Source: an uncultured Pseudomonadota bacterium (lineage in GTDB: Bacteria > Pseudomonadota > Gammaproteobacteria > Xanthomonadales > Ahniellaceae). Taken from it: a DNA stretch of 22,966 nucleotides. Positions within the stretch are counted from its first letter, which is position 1. Every line of letters begins with the position of its first letter. The notes beneath the pieces were generated by a model. It was not told where the DNA came from and did not search any database. It saw nothing but the letters and a program-made list of their open reading frames with translations. The stretch is from positions 1-22,966 of the forward strand of contig CALKUS010000225.1 of the NCBI GenBank assembly GCA_937996755.1, in the 5' to 3' direction. Shown here one piece after another: positions 21,344 through 22,966 of this stretch. The translations under genes were made by a program, and so were the position numbers.

Positions 21344-21766
21344 TCAATGCTTCAGGTTCTTGCGTAGCCGTTCGAGCGCCTGGAGCTGCGCGGCGGCCTG
21401 CGCGAGCTGGGCCTGCGCCTGTGCGACTTCCACCGAGTCGGTGCGGTCGGCGAGCGCACGTTCGGCGTCGGCCTTGGCCTTGAGCGCCGCGGCTTCGTCG
21501 ATGTCCTTCGCGCGCTGCACCGTGTCGGCGAGCACCGTCACGACCTGCGGCTGCACTTCGAGGATGCCGCCCGAAATGTAGAAGAACAGCTCTTCGTTGT
21601 TGGGCAGCTGCACGCGCAGCTGGCCCGGCTTCAGTCGCGTGATGAGCGGCGCGTGGCGCGGCGCGATGCCGAGCTCGCCCAGCTCGCCGTTCGCGACCAC
21701 GAGCGTCGCCTCGCCGCGGAAGATCTCGGCCTCGGCAGAAACGATGTCGACGCGGATGGTGGTCAT
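21344..21766 (-). CDS. atpC: ATP synthase F1 subunit epsilon
   Basis: Part of the central stalk of F1F0 ATP synthase; couples rotation and restrains ATP hydrolysis. The 140-residue protein has the N-terminal beta-sandwich with VDIVSAEAEIFRGEA, GELGELGIAPRHAPLIT and the FYISGGILEVQP motif. The C-terminal helical hairpin is Ala/Gln-rich (VAQAQAQLAQAAAQLQALERL). Length is normal. It is the last gene of the atp operon. The gap to atpD is 207 bp, unusually wide for these two genes, and filled by a hairpin repeat. Confidence 0.97.
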   Translation of the reverse strand: MTTIRVDIVSAEAEIFRGEATLVVANGELGELGIAPRHAPLITRLKPGQLRVQLPNNEELFFYISGGILEVQPQVVTVLADTVQRAKDIDEAAALKAKADAERALADRTDSVEVAQAQAQLAQAAAQLQALERLRKNLKH

Positions 21767-21807
21767 GGTGTTCTAGAGCCTTCTTCGACGGATGCCGCGC
21801 AAGCCTT

Positions 21808-21932
21808 GATCCCCTCACCCCTTGCCCTCATTCCCGCCAGCGCTATTCGCGCTGGCCTTCGGTCTGCCAACCGATGCCTGTGGGCATCGGTTGAAACGGC
21901 AGCCCTCAGCCAAGGGGAGAGGGGGAGTGATC
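21808..21932. repeat. Multi-hairpin repeat element between atpD and atpC
   Basis: Outer imperfect arms (21808-21823 and 21912-21932, C- and G-rich) enclose two good stem-loops. One has 8-bp arms 21836-21843/21849-21856 with a TATTC loop. The other has 10-bp perfect arms 21869-21878/21883-21892 with a TGTG loop, extended by CTGCC/GGCAG across a small internal loop. The CCCCTCACCCC / GGGGAGAGGGG ends resemble a dispersed repeat seen in xanthomonads, from memory. It is in the transcribed space within the atp operon, so it will be part of the mRNA and could alter the atpC to atpD ratio. Confidence 0.7.
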
Positions 21933-21973
21933 GTCGCGCTGCGCGCGACAAAGTCATCGTTGGACGAAGCCTC

Positions 21974-22966
<993 letters not shown>

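Overview
The window is about 23 kb of very GC-rich DNA (roughly 70% by eye). It is densely coded and has strong third-position GC, so almost every gene throws long shadow ORFs on the other strand. Gene content and order point to a gammaproteobacterium of the Xanthomonadales (Lysobacter/Luteimonas/Xanthomonas relatives). The reasons are the block engB / cytochrome c4 / DsbA / EEP nuclease (also known from Pseudomonas), a plant-type glutamate-cysteine ligase, glmU just downstream of the atp operon, GTAG-headed REP elements resembling Stenotrophomonas SMAGs, and TAGAAT-type -10 boxes. No tRNA, rRNA, CRISPR, transposase, integrase or phage gene was seen. The genus assignment is inference.

Layout. 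1-594: 5' part of cca (minus). 670-1155: an exported, lipoprotein-type truncated haemoglobin (plus). 1156-1663: no gene, but a long nested inverted repeat containing two REP copies. 1664-3715: soluble lytic transglycosylase (minus), divergent from a TauE/SafE permease (3758-4561, plus). 4648-7792, all minus: EEP-family hydrolase, two tandem DsbA-like proteins both with CIHC active sites, and cytochrome c4, i.e. an envelope redox cluster. 7944-10056, plus: engB (GTPase) and gshA. 10184-10534: a small unrecognised protein (minus). 10695-14886, minus: an RND efflux pump and its membrane-fusion protein. 15008-16484, minus: bioD overlapping a TMEM175-like channel. 16563-17604, plus: free-methionine-R-sulfoxide reductase, a 43-codon ORF and a TfoX C-terminal-domain protein. 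17637-20303, minus: a LOG-family protein, an unrecognised protein and glmU. 20402-21331: PPK2 (plus). 21344-22966, minus: atpC and the 3' two thirds of atpD.

Housekeeping functions dominate: tRNA CCA addition, peptidoglycan turnover and precursor synthesis, ATP synthase, ribosome assembly, biotin and glutathione synthesis. A redox theme runs through several neighbours: DsbA pair, cytochrome c4, glutathione synthesis, methionine sulfoxide repair and the exported globin. The RND pump may also serve stress defence.

The unusual content lies between genes. All five convergent gene junctions carry a dyad-symmetric element, each different in sequence. A multi-hairpin element sits inside the atp operon between atpD and atpC. 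A 101-bp chain of hairpins sits at the start of the tfoX-like gene, flanked by two copies of the first nine codons that differ only at synonymous third positions. It makes a small ORF joined by ATGA overlaps to the genes on both sides. That junction is the best candidate for something undescribed.
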